DNA from: Mycolicibacter virginiensis
GTDB lineage: Bacteria; Actinomycetota; Actinomycetes; Mycobacteriales; Mycobacteriaceae
DNA: 64,000 nt
Assembly (NCBI RefSeq): GCF_022374935.2
Contig: NZ_CP092430.2
Coordinates: 1,488,001 to 1,552,000, forward strand
Reading direction: 5' to 3'
The notes below the pieces were generated by a model. That model did no database searches. It saw nothing but the letters and a program-made list of their open reading frames with translations, and had not been told where the DNA came from. Shown one piece after another: positions 1 to 9,666 of this stretch (within the stretch, counting starts at the first letter, position 1; the number at the start of each line of letters is the position of its first letter). The position numbers and the translations under genes were made by a program.

Positions 1-2
1 AG

Positions 3-824
3 GCGGTGTATCAGTCCGAGCGAGCGAGTGGCAGCCGCAATCGCGGGATCGCTTATCTGCTGGAGAGTTTCGGCGCCTTGGGTGCCGACCCCGACGATGC
101 CCTGGACCTCTACATCCGCCAATGTTCGCTGAAGGTCACCAGCACCGACCTGGCCCGGATGGCCGCGACCCTGGCCCGCGGCGGCCTCAACCCCTTGACC
201 GGGCGGCAGGTGACCGATGCCGCGGTGGTGCGGCGAACGCTGTCGGTCATGGTGACCTGCGGCATGTATGACGCCGCCGGTGCATGGGTCAGTGCGGTCG
301 GGATGCCGGCCAAGAGCGGTGTGGCCGGTGGCATCGTGGCGGTGCTGCCCGGACAGCTCGGTATCGGCGTCTATTCACCGCGGATCGACGCCAAGGGCAA
401 CAGCGTGCGCGGGATGCTGGTGTGCCGCAGCCTTTCCCAGCAGCTCGGGCTGCACTTCCTGACGGTGAGCAGCGAAGCCCATGCGGCGATTCGTGGGGTG
501 TACACCCCACGCCCAGGCATTCGGGTCTACGAGGTGCACGGTGACCTGTTGTTCGCCGGCGCCGAACAGGTGGCCCGCACCGCGACCCGGGAATGTGGTG
601 AGTTCGATACCGCGATCCTCGACGTCTCGCGGCTGCACACGATCAGCGAGCCGGCGCGCGGCCTGCTTGCGGGCCTCTCCGAGGAGTTGCGGGCGCTGGA
701 CAAACAGGGGCTGCTCGTCGATCCCAACGGGTCGGTAACGCCTGACCCAGATGCCTATGCCGGGCTGGTGTTCGCCACGGTCGAGGATGCGCTGGCAGCG
801 ACCGAGACGTGGGTGGGGGAGTAG
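3..824 (+). CDS. glsA: Glutaminase, C-terminal part, with STAS domain (5' truncated by window edge)
   Basis: This is the C-terminal part of a serine-dependent, beta-lactamase-fold glutaminase, which converts glutamine to glutamate and ammonia in the cytoplasm. The reading frame is open to the first base, so the N-terminus with the catalytic SxxK motif lies outside the window. Visible family motifs are YQSE followed by RNRGIAYLLESFG (substrate-binding Glu and Asn), TCGMYDAAG and PAKSGVAGGI. After about residue 170 there is an alpha/beta region (VYEVHGDLLFAG, FDTAILDVS) that fits a STAS domain, a known fusion in actinobacterial glutaminases. The next gene is convergent and starts its 3' end 7 bp away. 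Confidence 0.85.
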   Translation, partial: AVYQSERASGSRNRGIAYLLESFGALGADPDDALDLYIRQCSLKVTSTDLARMAATLARGGLNPLTGRQVTDAAVVRRTLSVMVTCGMYDAAGAWVSAVGMPAKSGVAGGIVAVLPGQLGIGVYSPRIDAKGNSVRGMLVCRSLSQQLGLHFLTVSSEAHAAIRGVYTPRPGIRVYEVHGDLLFAGAEQVARTATRECGEFDTAILDVSRLHTISEPARGLLAGLSEELRALDKQGLLVDPNGSVTPDPDAYAGLVFATVEDALAATETWVGE

Positions 825-831
825 GGCCGCG

Positions 832-2436
832 TTACAACGGGCTGGCCAGCACCGTGGGCGCTTCGTAGCCGCGCAACACGATCGAGTCACCCACCACCCA
901 ATGGGCCTGTTCGCTGATGCTGGCGGCGTACATGGTCTTGGCCGTGGTCAACAGTGGTACTGGATGGGTCTTTGCCAATTCGCACAGCCGGGCGGCCTCG
1001 TTGACCGGTTCTCCGATCACGGTGTACTCGAAACGCTCTTTGGCGCCGACGTTTCCGGCCACCACCTGCCCAGCCGCCACACCGATGCCCGCCCGGATCT
1101 CCGGCACCTCGTCGGCCAGCCGGTACAGGATGCCCCGGGCTGCGGCCAGCGCTTCGTCCTCGGGCTGGTCGAGATGGTTCGGCGCGCCGAAGATCGCCAG
1201 GGTGGCATCGCCCTCGAACTTGTTGATCAGCCCCTGATGGCGGTCGACCTCGTCGACGACGACGGCGAAGAACCGGTTCAGCAGGGTGACGACCTCGGTC
1301 GCGGGCTTGGCGGTCACGATCTGCGTCGAGCCGACGATATCGACGAAAATGATTGCGACATGGCGCTCTTCGCCGCCGAGTTGTATCTGCTCGCGTTCCG
1401 CGGCGGCTGCCACTTCACGCCCGACGTGTCGGCCGAACAGGTCGCGTACACGTTCACGCTCGCGCAGCCCGTGCACCATCGCGTTGAAACCGCTCTGCAG
1501 TTCCCCGAGTTCGGTTCCGTCGAACACCACCAGGTCACCTTGTAGGTTGCCCTGCTCGACGCGTCTTAGAGCCGCACGCACGACGCGCACCGGCGTTGCG
1601 GTGAGCCAGGACAGGATCAGCATGAGAAGGAACCCGAAAACCAGCGTCGTCACCGAGGCGATCAGCACGGCGACGCCGAACTGTGTCAACGTCAGGTTCT
1701 TCAGCACCACCGCGAACAACGCGGTCAGGCCGATACCCAGAATGGGGACGCCGGAGGTGAGCAGCCAGACCATCATGGTCCGGCCCATGATGCCCGACAG
1801 GATTCGCCGCGGCGGCGGACCGGCGGCCAGCGCCTGTGCGGCCACCGGCCGCAAGGCGAATTCGGTGAACAGATAGCAGGCAGTGGCAACCAGGATGCCG
1901 CAGACGCTCATCGTGAAGCCGATGATCGGGATGAAGATCTTGTCGTAGAAGCCGTACAGCACGGTGAACAACACCGTCGCGACGCCCCACAGGGCCAGCA
2001 CGACCTGCGCCACTCGCCACGGGGTCAGGAAGGCATTGCGTTCGTCGTCGCGCGTCGGTGTCTGTTCCTTGATGGCCCAACGTAATTTCTGGATGGTGCG
2101 TCGGGTAATTCCATAGGTGCCGGCGACCACCGCGATCACCACGTAGGCCGGCACCAGCCCGAAGGTCAGCCACTTTGGAGCGTCGGTGAACACATTGGGC
2201 ACCGGAAACGCCACCGCCACCAGCAAGACGTCCACGGCGACGCCGAGCAGGTTCGTCCCCACCATGACGATGGTCAAGATGAACTGAATACGGATCCGGC
2301 GCAGGTACTGACTTTCCGACACCTGGCCCAGTAGCCAGGAGCCGTATTCGGGTGTTTCGGGCAGCCGACCACTCTGGCGCGTGAGCATCTCGAGCGCGCG
2401 GCCCAGGCGTTGCGCGGTCGTCTTTGACGGCTTCAT
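832..2436 (-). CDS. Membrane-bound class III adenylate cyclase (Rv1318c/Rv1319c/Rv1320c type)
   Basis: The enzyme makes cAMP from ATP. The 534-residue protein has an N-terminal half with about six hydrophobic segments (for example [20 protein letters not shown]), a HAMP-like linker ([21 protein letters not shown]) and a C-terminal cyclase domain. Metal-binding Asp residues are in FVDIVGST and in [12 protein letters not shown]. The adenine-specifying Lys is present (NKFEGDA), while the usual Asp partner is replaced by Thr in [16 protein letters not shown], which is typical of the mycobacterial class IIIb group. M. tuberculosis has three tandem paralogues at this locus; only one is visible here. 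The start is separated by 47 bp from divergent nucS. Confidence 0.9.
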   Translation of the reverse strand: MKPSKTTAQRLGRALEMLTRQSGRLPETPEYGSWLLGQVSESQYLRRIRIQFILTIVMVGTNLLGVAVDVLLVAVAFPVPNVFTDAPKWLTFGLVPAYVVIAVVAGTYGITRRTIQKLRWAIKEQTPTRDDERNAFLTPWRVAQVVLALWGVATVLFTVLYGFYDKIFIPIIGFTMSVCGILVATACYLFTEFALRPVAAQALAAGPPPRRILSGIMGRTMMVWLLTSGVPILGIGLTALFAVVLKNLTLTQFGVAVLIASVTTLVFGFLLMLILSWLTATPVRVVRAALRRVEQGNLQGDLVVFDGTELGELQSGFNAMVHGLRERERVRDLFGRHVGREVAAAAEREQIQLGGEERHVAIIFVDIVGSTQIVTAKPATEVVTLLNRFFAVVVDEVDRHQGLINKFEGDATLAIFGAPNHLDQPEDEALAAARGILYRLADEVPEIRAGIGVAAGQVVAGNVGAKERFEYTVIGEPVNEAARLCELAKTHPVPLLTTAKTMYAASISEQAHWVVGDSIVLRGYEAPTVLASPL

Positions 2437-2483
2437 CGTGGCGTAAGAATAATTGCTCGGCGCGGGCCTTTAAGGTGGATCGG

Positions 2484-3155
2484 ATGCGACTCGTGATCGC
2501 CCAGTGCACCGTCGACTATGTCGGCCGGCTCACCGCGCACCTGCCCTCTGCCCGACGACTGCTGCTGTTGAAGGCCGACGGCTCGGTCAGTGTGCACGCC
2601 GACGACCGTGCCTATAAGCCGCTGAACTGGATGAGCCCGCCGTGCCGCTTCACCGAGGAGACCGGTGGCGAGTTGCCGGTATGGGTGGTGGCGAACAAGA
2701 CTGGTGACCAGCTGCGGATCACCATCGAGGAGATCGAGCATGACTCCAGCCACGAGCTGGGTGTCGACCCCGGACTGGTCAAAGACGGCGTCGAAGCACA
2801 GCTGCAGGCGCTGCTCGCCGAGCACGTCGAACTGCTTGGCGAGGGCTACTCGTTGGTGCGCCGCGAGTACATGACCGCGATCGGTCCGGTTGACCTGTTG
2901 TGTCGCGATGAACAAGGGCGAGCGGTCGCGGTGGAGATCAAGCGGCGCGGCGAGATCGACGGTGTGGAACAGCTCACGCGATACCTCGAACTGCTCAACC
3001 GTGACAGTCTGCTGGCACCGGTCAGCGGGGTCTTCGCCGCTCAGCAGATCAAGCCGCAGGCCCGTACGCTGGCCACCGACCGTGGCATCCGTTGCCTGAC
3101 TTTGGATTATGACGCGATGCGCGGCATGGCCAGCGACGAATACCGGCTGTTCTGA
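2484..3155 (+). CDS. nucS: Endonuclease NucS/EndoMS (non-canonical mismatch repair)
   Basis: NucS cuts mismatched DNA and provides mismatch repair in actinobacteria that lack MutS/MutL. The 223-residue length equals that of the M. tuberculosis protein (Rv1321). The N-terminal domain begins [16 protein letters not shown], and the C-terminal RecB-like nuclease domain shows the D-ExK pattern in [20 protein letters not shown]. The start at 2484 is chosen because it gives the canonical N-terminus; upstream in-frame codons reach into the divergent cyclase promoter region. The protein ends in YRLF, resembling the clamp-interacting tail of the family. Confidence 0.95.
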   Translation: MRLVIAQCTVDYVGRLTAHLPSARRLLLLKADGSVSVHADDRAYKPLNWMSPPCRFTEETGGELPVWVVANKTGDQLRITIEEIEHDSSHELGVDPGLVKDGVEAQLQALLAEHVELLGEGYSLVRREYMTAIGPVDLLCRDEQGRAVAVEIKRRGEIDGVEQLTRYLELLNRDSLLAPVSGVFAAQQIKPQARTLATDRGIRCLTLDYDAMRGMASDEYRLF

Positions 3156-3200
3156 TCGCGTGGCGGAATAGGAGCGCGCAGGCGCGCGTTGGAGGACCGC

Positions 3201-4295
3201 ATGGCACTCGATGATCTTTTCCAGCCGCTGACGGTCCGTTCGATGACCGTTCCCAACCGGTTCGCTATGGCGCCGATGACCCGCCAGGCTTCGCCGGGCG
3301 GCATTCCGGGCGGTGATGTGGCCGAGTACTACCAACGGCGCGCTGCGGGCGGGGTGGGGCTGATCATCACCGAGGGCATCCGGCTGCCCGACCCGGCGGC
3401 GGGATTCCCGGCCAGCGTGCCGACGCTGGCAGGCGACGAGGTGCTCGCCGGGTGGACGCGTGTCGTCGACAGCGTCCACTCCGAGGGAGCGACGATAGCC
3501 GCGCAGCTGTGGCACCAGGGCGTCGAGCGCCGCGACGACGACGGTGTGCAACCCGTCGGCCCGTCGGGCATCGACGGGCACGGTGAACCGCGGGGCCGCG
3601 CGCTGCGAACCGACGAACTCGCCGACATCGCACAGCTCTACGCCACCAGCGCCGCCACCGCACGAGACCTGGGCTTCGACGCGGTCGAGATCCATGGTGC
3701 CCACGGCTACCTGCTCGACGAATTCTTCTGGGAGCGCACGAATCGCCGTACCGACGGCTACGGCGGATCGCTGGCCGCGCGCACCCGATTCCCTGCAGAG
3801 GTGGTCGCGGCGGTGCGCGCCGCGGTCGGCCCGGACTATCCGATCATCTTCCGCTACTCGCAATGGAAGGGCACCGACTACGCGGCCTCCATCGCCGAGG
3901 ACCCGACCCAGTTGCAGGAACTGCTCACGCCCCTGGTCGACGCCGGCGTGGATGCCCTGCATCCCTCGACGCGCAGGCACTACGTCCCCGGATTCCCCGG
4001 CCATGACAGCGATTTGAGCCTCGCCGGATGGACCAAGAAGGTCACCGGCCTGCCGGTCATCGCGGTTGGGTCGGTCGGATTGGAGACGCAGTTCCGCAGC
4101 GAGAAGCGCGGCGAGGTGATTGCGCCCGCGCCGGTCGACCGGCTGGTCCAACAGTTCGACGCCGGGGAGTTCGACGTGGTGGCCATCGGCCGCGCGCTGC
4201 TGGCCGACCCGACCTGGGTGAATCGCCTGCGACGCGATGAGCTGGACGGGTTCGGCGGCTACGACGCGGCGGCCGCACTGTCCAAATTGGCCTGA
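3201..4295 (+). CDS. NADH:flavin oxidoreductase, Old Yellow Enzyme family
   Basis: An FMN-dependent ene-reductase of about 364 residues. The barrel begins LFQPLTVRSMTVPNRFAMAP. The family signatures are HGAHGYLLDEFFW and NRRTDGYGGSLAARTRFP, and the C-terminal FMN-binding part is VIAVGSVG ... DVVAIGRALLADP. The ATG at 3201 is preceded by GGAGG at 3190-3194, which supports this start over the upstream TTG. The gene is not part of the Rv1321-Rv1322 pair in M. tuberculosis, so it is an insertion relative to that order. The physiological substrate cannot be read from sequence. Confidence 0.9.
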   Translation: MALDDLFQPLTVRSMTVPNRFAMAPMTRQASPGGIPGGDVAEYYQRRAAGGVGLIITEGIRLPDPAAGFPASVPTLAGDEVLAGWTRVVDSVHSEGATIAAQLWHQGVERRDDDGVQPVGPSGIDGHGEPRGRALRTDELADIAQLYATSAATARDLGFDAVEIHGAHGYLLDEFFWERTNRRTDGYGGSLAARTRFPAEVVAAVRAAVGPDYPIIFRYSQWKGTDYAASIAEDPTQLQELLTPLVDAGVDALHPSTRRHYVPGFPGHDSDLSLAGWTKKVTGLPVIAVGSVGLETQFRSEKRGEVIAPAPVDRLVQQFDAGEFDVVAIGRALLADPTWVNRLRRDELDGFGGYDAAAALSKLA

Positions 4296-4319
4296 TGCGG
4301 TGTCACTAGGCTGATCGGC

Positions 4320-4616
4320 ATGGCTCGTCGCCGCAGTCCGTCGCGTCGGCAACAGCCGCTACGGCCGCTGCCGCGGCAACAACGCGTGGAGACCGGCCCC
4401 GACGGATACGAATACATCGTCGTGCCGGTCGCGGGATCGCGCGCGGCGAAGGTATATCGCTGTCCGGGTTGCGATCACGAGATCCGTTGCGGCATAGCTC
4501 ATGTGGTGGTGTGGCTTGCCGAGTACGGCGACACCGCGGGCGATGACCGGCGACATTGGCATACGCCGTGTTGGGCTAACCGCAACAATCGGGGTCCGAC
4601 CAGGAAGTGGTCCTAG
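4320..4616 (+). CDS. Conserved mycobacterial protein, Rv1322-like
   Basis: A 98-residue basic protein with an Arg/Gln-rich start (RRRSPSRRQQPLRPLPRQQR) followed by a compact domain containing CPGCDHEIRCG and later HWHTPCW, so a zinc-ribbon-like fold is plausible. Position between nucS and the methylmalonyl-CoA epimerase matches Rv1322 of M. tuberculosis. Such proteins are sometimes labelled ATP/GTP-binding, but no nucleotide-binding motif is visible. Function unknown. Confidence 0.75.
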   Translation: MARRRSPSRRQQPLRPLPRQQRVETGPDGYEYIVVPVAGSRAAKVYRCPGCDHEIRCGIAHVVVWLAEYGDTAGDDRRHWHTPCWANRNNRGPTRKWS

Positions 4617-4620
4617 AAGG

Positions 4621-5112
4621 TCAGTGCGCTTCCGGGTTCGCGGCCGGTTCGACCAGCTCGACCAGCACGCCGCCGGCGTCCTTGGGGTGGATGAAGTTGA
4701 TCCGCGAGTTCGACGTGCCGCGCCGCGGTGCCTCATAGAGCAACCGGACACCCTGCTCGCGCAGCCGCTCGGAGAGCGTGTCGATATCGCTGGTCCGGTA
4801 GGCCAGCTGCTGCAGGCCGGGGCCGCGCTTGTCCAGGAACTTCGCGATGGTCGAAGACTCGTCGATCGGGGCCATCAGCTGAATCTGGGCGCTACCGACC
4901 GGGGCACCGCGCACCGCGAGCATCGCCTCGACGATGCCCTGCTCCTCGTTGACCTCTTCGTGCAGCACGATCATCCCGAGCTTGTCGTGGTACCACTTCT
5001 TGGCCACTTCCAGGTCCGGGACCGCGATACCGACGTGGTCGACCGCCGTCACCAAGGCCGAGGCCAGGGCGGGACGTACCTCACAAGGGTCAGCGACGGA
5101 TTCGGTGGTCAT
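4621..5112 (-). CDS. mce: Methylmalonyl-CoA epimerase
   Basis: A vicinal-oxygen-chelate protein (163 residues) that interconverts the R and S forms of methylmalonyl-CoA in propionyl-CoA metabolism. The family start VDHVGIAVPDLEVAKKWY is followed by a second half with GPGLQQLAYRT and FIHPKDAGGVLVELVEP, the latter giving the metal-binding Glu. The ATG at 5112 is followed by about 20 extra residues before the domain. It is divergent from fadA4 with an 81-bp spacer, the same arrangement as Rv1322A-Rv1323. Confidence 0.93.
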   Translation of the reverse strand: MTTESVADPCEVRPALASALVTAVDHVGIAVPDLEVAKKWYHDKLGMIVLHEEVNEEQGIVEAMLAVRGAPVGSAQIQLMAPIDESSTIAKFLDKRGPGLQQLAYRTSDIDTLSERLREQGVRLLYEAPRRGTSNSRINFIHPKDAGGVLVELVEPAANPEAH

Positions 5113-5193
5113 AACGTAACGGTAACCTGAGCAGAAACATCGTGCTGCGCCGACCGGAAAGATCGGCCTTTCAGACCCGCCCGGGAGGTAGTC

Positions 5194-6375
5194 ATGACGA
5201 CATCGGTGATCGTTGCTGGGGCTCGGACCCCGATCGGCCGGTTGATGGGTTCGCTGAAGGATTTCTCCGGTAGCGACTTGGGCGCCGTGGCCATTGCCGG
5301 GGCTCTGGAGAAGGCGCAGGTACCGGCGTCGCTGGTGCAGTACGTGATCATGGGCCAGGTGCTCACCGCGGGTGCCGGCCAGATGCCGGCTCGGCAGGCG
5401 GCGGTGGGCGCCGGCATCGGCTGGGACGTGCCGACGTTGACCATCAACAAGATGTGTCTGTCGGGAATCAACGCCATCGCCATGGCTGACCAGCTGATTC
5501 GCGCCGGCGAATTCGACGTGGTGGTGGCCGGCGGCCAGGAGTCCATGAGCAAGGCTCCCCACCTGCTGCTGGACAGCCGGTCGGGCTACAAGTACGGCGA
5601 CGTGACGGTGCGCGACCACCTCGCCTACGACGGTCTGCACGACGTCTTCACCGACCAGCCGATGGGCGCGCTCACCGAGCAGCGCAACGACGAGGACAAG
5701 TTCACCCGCGCTGAGCAGGACGAGTTTGCCGCCGAGTCGCACCGTAGGGCCGCAGCGGCCTGGAAGGACGGCGTTTTCGCCGACGAGGTGGTGCCGGTGA
5801 AGATCCCGCAGCGCAAGGGGGATCCGCTGGAGTTCACCGAGGACGAGGGCATCCGGGCCAACACCACTGCCGAGTCGCTGTCGGGGCTCAAGCCGGCGTT
5901 CCGCAAGGACGGCACCATCACCGCCGGCTCGTCGTCGCAGATCTCCGACGGCGCCGCCGCAGTGGTCGTGATGAGCAAGGCCAAGGCGCAGGAGCTGGGT
6001 CTGGACTGGCTGTGCGAGATCGGCGCCCACGGCGTCGTGGCCGGGCCGGATTCGACCCTGCAGTCCCAGCCGGCCAATGCCATCAAGAAGGCGATCGAGC
6101 GCGAGGGGATCTCGGTCGACCGACTCGACGTGGTGGAGATCAATGAGGCCTTTGCCGCGGTGTCGCTGGCCTCGACCCGGGAGCTGGGGCTGAACGGCGA
6201 CGTGGTCAACGTGCACGGCGGCGCGATCGCCGTGGGGCACCCGATCGGGATGTCCGGTGCGCGGATCACGCTGCACGCCGCCCTGGAGCTCAAGCGGCGC
6301 GGTTCGGGCTATGCGGTGGCTGCGCTATGCGGTGCCGGCGGCCAGGGCGACGCGTTGATTCTGCGTGCGGGGTAG
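5194..6375 (+). CDS. fadA4: Acetyl-CoA acetyltransferase (thiolase)
   Basis: A 393-residue biosynthetic/degradative thiolase that condenses or cleaves acetyl-CoA units. The acyl-accepting Cys is in [12 protein letters not shown], and the C-terminal catalytic motifs are [11 protein letters not shown] and CGAGGQGDA. The ATG follows a GGGAGG ribosome-binding site. The position between methylmalonyl-CoA epimerase and the thioredoxin/TPR gene matches fadA4 (Rv1323). Confidence 0.95.
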   Translation: MTTSVIVAGARTPIGRLMGSLKDFSGSDLGAVAIAGALEKAQVPASLVQYVIMGQVLTAGAGQMPARQAAVGAGIGWDVPTLTINKMCLSGINAIAMADQLIRAGEFDVVVAGGQESMSKAPHLLLDSRSGYKYGDVTVRDHLAYDGLHDVFTDQPMGALTEQRNDEDKFTRAEQDEFAAESHRRAAAAWKDGVFADEVVPVKIPQRKGDPLEFTEDEGIRANTTAESLSGLKPAFRKDGTITAGSSSQISDGAAAVVVMSKAKAQELGLDWLCEIGAHGVVAGPDSTLQSQPANAIKKAIEREGISVDRLDVVEINEAFAAVSLASTRELGLNGDVVNVHGGAIAVGHPIGMSGARITLHAALELKRRGSGYAVAALCGAGGQGDALILRAG

Positions 6376-6519
6376 CGACTTCCCTACGGTTGCGTAGGTT
6401 GCTGGCGTGGCCCGTTTCCGCGTCGCGACGCCCAAGTGTGATCTTGGTCATAGCGCGGTGGCCGGGCGCGAAAACGGCCGTCGGCGGCGCCGCGAGGATG
6501 ACGTGACAGACTTGACGTC

Positions 6520-7434
6520 GTGACGCGTCCTCGACCCCCGATCGGCCCGGCGTTGGCCGGAGCAGTGGATTTGTCCGGCCTCAAGAAGCCGGCTCAATCC
6601 GGCGGCGCCGCCGGCAACACCCCGGCTCCGCCGGGTGCCACCGAGATCACCGAGGCCAACTTCGAAGACGAGGTGCTGGTCCGCTCCAATCAGGTGCCGG
6701 TGGTGGTGTTGCTGTGGTCACCGCGCAGTGAAGCCTGCATTCAGCTCGCCGATACCCTGGCTGCGCTGGCTCAGGCGGACAACGCCGACGGGGCGCCCAA
6801 GTGGGCGCTGGCCACCGTCAACGTCGACGTCGCCCCGCGGGTGGCGCAGGTGTTCGGCGTGGACGCGGTACCGACCGTGGTGGCACTGGCCGCCGGCCAA
6901 CCGATCACCAGCTTCCAAGGACCCCAGCCGCCCGACCAGCTACGCCGCTGGGTGGACTCGCTGGTGTCGGCCACCGCAGGCAAGCTTGCCGGCGGAGGCG
7001 GTGACGCTGAGCAGCCGGAGCAGGTGGACCCGGTGCTGGCGCAGGCCCGGGACCAACTCGACGCGGGCGACTTCCCGGCGGCGCGAGCCTCCTATCAGGC
7101 GTTGCTGGACGCCGACCCCAATCACGTTGAAGCCAAGGGCGCGCTGCGCCAGCTCACCTTCCTGGAACGCGCCACAGGCCGGCAACCCGATGCGCCCGCA
7201 CTGGCCGACGCCGACCCGGGCAACGTCGAGGCTGCCTTCGCTGCCGCTGACGTACAGATCCTCAACCAAGACGTCACCGCTGCGTTCGACCGGCTGATCG
7301 CCCTGGTGCGGCGGACCGCCGGTGACGAGCGCACCGCGGTGCGGACCCGGCTGGTGGAGCTGTTCGAGCTGTTCGACCCTGCCGACCCGGAGGTCGTCGC
7401 CGGCCGGCGCAATCTGGCCAACGCGCTGTACTGA
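6520..7434 (+). CDS. Thioredoxin-fold/TPR co-chaperone-like protein (YbbN/CnoX type, Rv1324-like)
   Basis: This 304-residue protein has a Pro/Gly-rich leader, a thioredoxin-like domain (about residues 45-150) and a helical tetratricopeptide-like tail with LDAGDFPAARASYQALLDADPNHVEAKGALRQL. The usual CxxC of thioredoxin is not present: the active-site position reads LLWSPRSEACIQLAD. The protein is therefore more likely a holdase or chaperone than a disulfide reductase. The start is the GTG at 6520. Gene order matches Rv1324. Confidence 0.85.
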   Translation: MTRPRPPIGPALAGAVDLSGLKKPAQSGGAAGNTPAPPGATEITEANFEDEVLVRSNQVPVVVLLWSPRSEACIQLADTLAALAQADNADGAPKWALATVNVDVAPRVAQVFGVDAVPTVVALAAGQPITSFQGPQPPDQLRRWVDSLVSATAGKLAGGGGDAEQPEQVDPVLAQARDQLDAGDFPAARASYQALLDADPNHVEAKGALRQLTFLERATGRQPDAPALADADPGNVEAAFAAADVQILNQDVTAAFDRLIALVRRTAGDERTAVRTRLVELFELFDPADPEVVAGRRNLANALY

Positions 7435-7449
7435 TCCAGTGGGCTGGCG

Positions 7450-9666
7450 CTATTCGGGTGCCAGCCACACGGCCGACAGGGCGGGTAACACCAGCACCGC
7501 CGAGGCTGGCCGGCCGTGCCACGGTTCGTCGGTGGCCTCGACCCCACCGAAGTTGCCTTCGCCCGACCCGCGGTAGCCGACCGCGTCGGTGTTGAGCACC
7601 TCACGCCAGCGGCCCGCGCGCGGCAGCCCCAGGTGGTAGTCGGCGTGGGTGACGCCGGCGAAGTTGAACACGCAGGCCAGCACCGAACCGTCGGTGCCGT
7701 AGCGCAGGAAGCTCAACACGTTGTTGGTCGAGTCGTTGGCGTCGATCCAGGAGTAGCCCCGCGGGTCGGAGTCCTGGGTCCACAGGGCGGGCAGCGCGCG
7801 GTAGTGGGCGTTGAGGTCGCTGACCAGCCGCAGGATGCCGGGGGAGTAGCCGTCGGGCTCGATCTGGGGGTCGAGCTGGAACCAGTCGACTCCGCGCTCG
7901 TTGCACCACTCGGCGCGCTGGCCGAACTCCTGGCCCATGAACAACAATTGCTTGCCGGGATGCGCCCACTGGTAGGCCAGCAGGGCGCGCAGGCCCGCGG
8001 CCTTGTGATGGGAATCTCCGGGCATCCTCGACCACAGCGTGCCCTTGCCGTGCACCACCTCGTCGTGGCTGACCGGCAGCACGTAGTTCTCGCTGAAGGC
8101 GTAGAGCATCGAGAACGTCATGTTGTGGTGGTGGTAGCTGCGGTGCACCGGATCGTGGCCGAGGTAGGCCAGGGTGTCGTGCATCCAGCCCATGTTCCAC
8201 TTCATCGAAAAGCCCAGTCCGCCCAGGCTGGTGTCGCGGGTGACTCCCGGCCAGGAGGTGGACTCCTCGGCGATGGTCACGATGCCCGGCGCGACCCGGT
8301 GGGTGGTCGCGTTCAGCTCCTGCAGGAACTGCACCGCCTCCAGGTTCTCGCGGCCGCCGTGGATATTGGGGGTCCACCCGCCGTGCGGGCGCGAATAGTC
8401 CAGGTAGAGCATCGATGCCACGGCATCCACCCGCAGCCCGTCCACGTGGAACTCGGTCAGCCAATACAGCGCATTAGCGACCAGAAAGTTGCGCACCTCC
8501 GGGCGGCCGAAGTCGAATACGTAGGTGCCCCAGTCGAGTTGCTCACCGCGGCGCGGATCGGAGTGCTCGTAGAGCGGGGTCCCGTCGAATCGGCCCAGTG
8601 CCCAGTCGTCTTTGGGAAAGTGTGCCGGCACCCAGTCCACGATGACGCCGACGCCGGCCCCGTGCAGGGCATCGACCAGCGCCCGGAAGTCGTCGGGGGT
8701 GCCGAAGCGTGCCGTCGGGGCGTAGTACGACGTCACCTGATATCCCCAAGACCCGCCGAACGGGTGCTCCGCCACCGGCAGCAGTTCAACATGGGTGAAG
8801 CCTTGTTGAACAACGTATTCGGTCAGTTCCACCGCCAGCTGGCGGTAGGTGAGCCCCGGGCGCCAAGAGCCCAGATGGACCTCGTAGGTGCTCATCGGTT
8901 CGGTCGCCGGGTCGCGCTTGCAGCGCTGCGCCATCCAGTCGGCGTCGTTCCAGGTGTAGTCGCTGGCCGTCACCATCGACGCGGTGCGCGGTGGCACTTC
9001 GGTGGCGTAGGCGAACGGATCGGCGCGCTCGGTGACCGCGCCGTCGGCCGCGTGGATGCGGAACTTGTAGAGACCGGCGGTGGGGAAGTCGGGCCAGAAC
9101 AGCTCCCAGATACCCGAGGAGCCCAATGATCGCAGCGGGACGTCGTCACCTGCCCAACCGTTGAAATCGCCGATCAGGCTCACCCCGGTGGCGTTGGGTG
9201 CCCACACCGCGAAGGACACACCGGTCACCTCGCCGTCGGGCGTGGTGAAGCTGCGGTGTTGAGCCCCCATCACTTCCCAGAGACGTTCGTGGCGACCCTC
9301 GGCGAACAGGTACAGGTCGAATTCGCCTAGCGTCGGCGCGAATCGATACCCATCGGCGACTGTCTGTACCCCGGTGGGCTCGGCGAATTCGGCCGTCTCC
9401 GGGTAATGCACCTCCAATCGGTAGTCGATGAGATCGGTGAACGGCAGCGCCGCCGCGAACAGCCCGGAGCCCAGGTCGCGCATGACGAAGCGTTCGGTAC
9501 CGACGAGCACTGCCATGCGCCGAGCGTGCGGGCGCAGTGCCCGGATGACGGTGGTCTTGCCGTATTCGTGAGCGCCCAGGATGGAATGCGGATCGTGGTG
9601 CTCACCGGCCAGCAGCCGGGCCAGGTCGGCAGGAGGGGGTGCCAGGTGTCGGGTCATGGTGCTCAT
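7450..9666 (-). CDS. glgB: 1,4-alpha-glucan branching enzyme
   Basis: GlgB introduces alpha-1,6 branches into alpha-glucan. The 738-residue protein has an N-terminal carbohydrate-binding region, a CBM48 domain and a GH13 barrel. The nucleophile Asp is in [13 protein letters not shown], the acid Glu in [11 protein letters not shown], and the third acid region is [13 protein letters not shown]. It lies downstream of glgE with a 1-bp overlap (stop of glgE and ATG of glgB share base 9666), so translation is probably coupled. Together with glgE it builds branched glucan by the GlgE pathway. Confidence 0.97.
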   Translation of the reverse strand: MSTMTRHLAPPPADLARLLAGEHHDPHSILGAHEYGKTTVIRALRPHARRMAVLVGTERFVMRDLGSGLFAAALPFTDLIDYRLEVHYPETAEFAEPTGVQTVADGYRFAPTLGEFDLYLFAEGRHERLWEVMGAQHRSFTTPDGEVTGVSFAVWAPNATGVSLIGDFNGWAGDDVPLRSLGSSGIWELFWPDFPTAGLYKFRIHAADGAVTERADPFAYATEVPPRTASMVTASDYTWNDADWMAQRCKRDPATEPMSTYEVHLGSWRPGLTYRQLAVELTEYVVQQGFTHVELLPVAEHPFGGSWGYQVTSYYAPTARFGTPDDFRALVDALHGAGVGVIVDWVPAHFPKDDWALGRFDGTPLYEHSDPRRGEQLDWGTYVFDFGRPEVRNFLVANALYWLTEFHVDGLRVDAVASMLYLDYSRPHGGWTPNIHGGRENLEAVQFLQELNATTHRVAPGIVTIAEESTSWPGVTRDTSLGGLGFSMKWNMGWMHDTLAYLGHDPVHRSYHHHNMTFSMLYAFSENYVLPVSHDEVVHGKGTLWSRMPGDSHHKAAGLRALLAYQWAHPGKQLLFMGQEFGQRAEWCNERGVDWFQLDPQIEPDGYSPGILRLVSDLNAHYRALPALWTQDSDPRGYSWIDANDSTNNVLSFLRYGTDGSVLACVFNFAGVTHADYHLGLPRAGRWREVLNTDAVGYRGSGEGNFGGVEATDEPWHGRPASAVLVLPALSAVWLAPE

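Noticed and set aside
4621..6276. A 551-codon minus-strand ORF joining the epimerase to sequence under fadA4
   Set aside because: Only the last 163 codons match a family. The extension is antisense to the complete thiolase, and the epimerase has its own ATG at 5112.
7516..9129. A 537-codon plus-strand ORF antisense to glgB
   Set aside because: The opposite strand encodes a full branching enzyme with all catalytic motifs; the antisense product has none.
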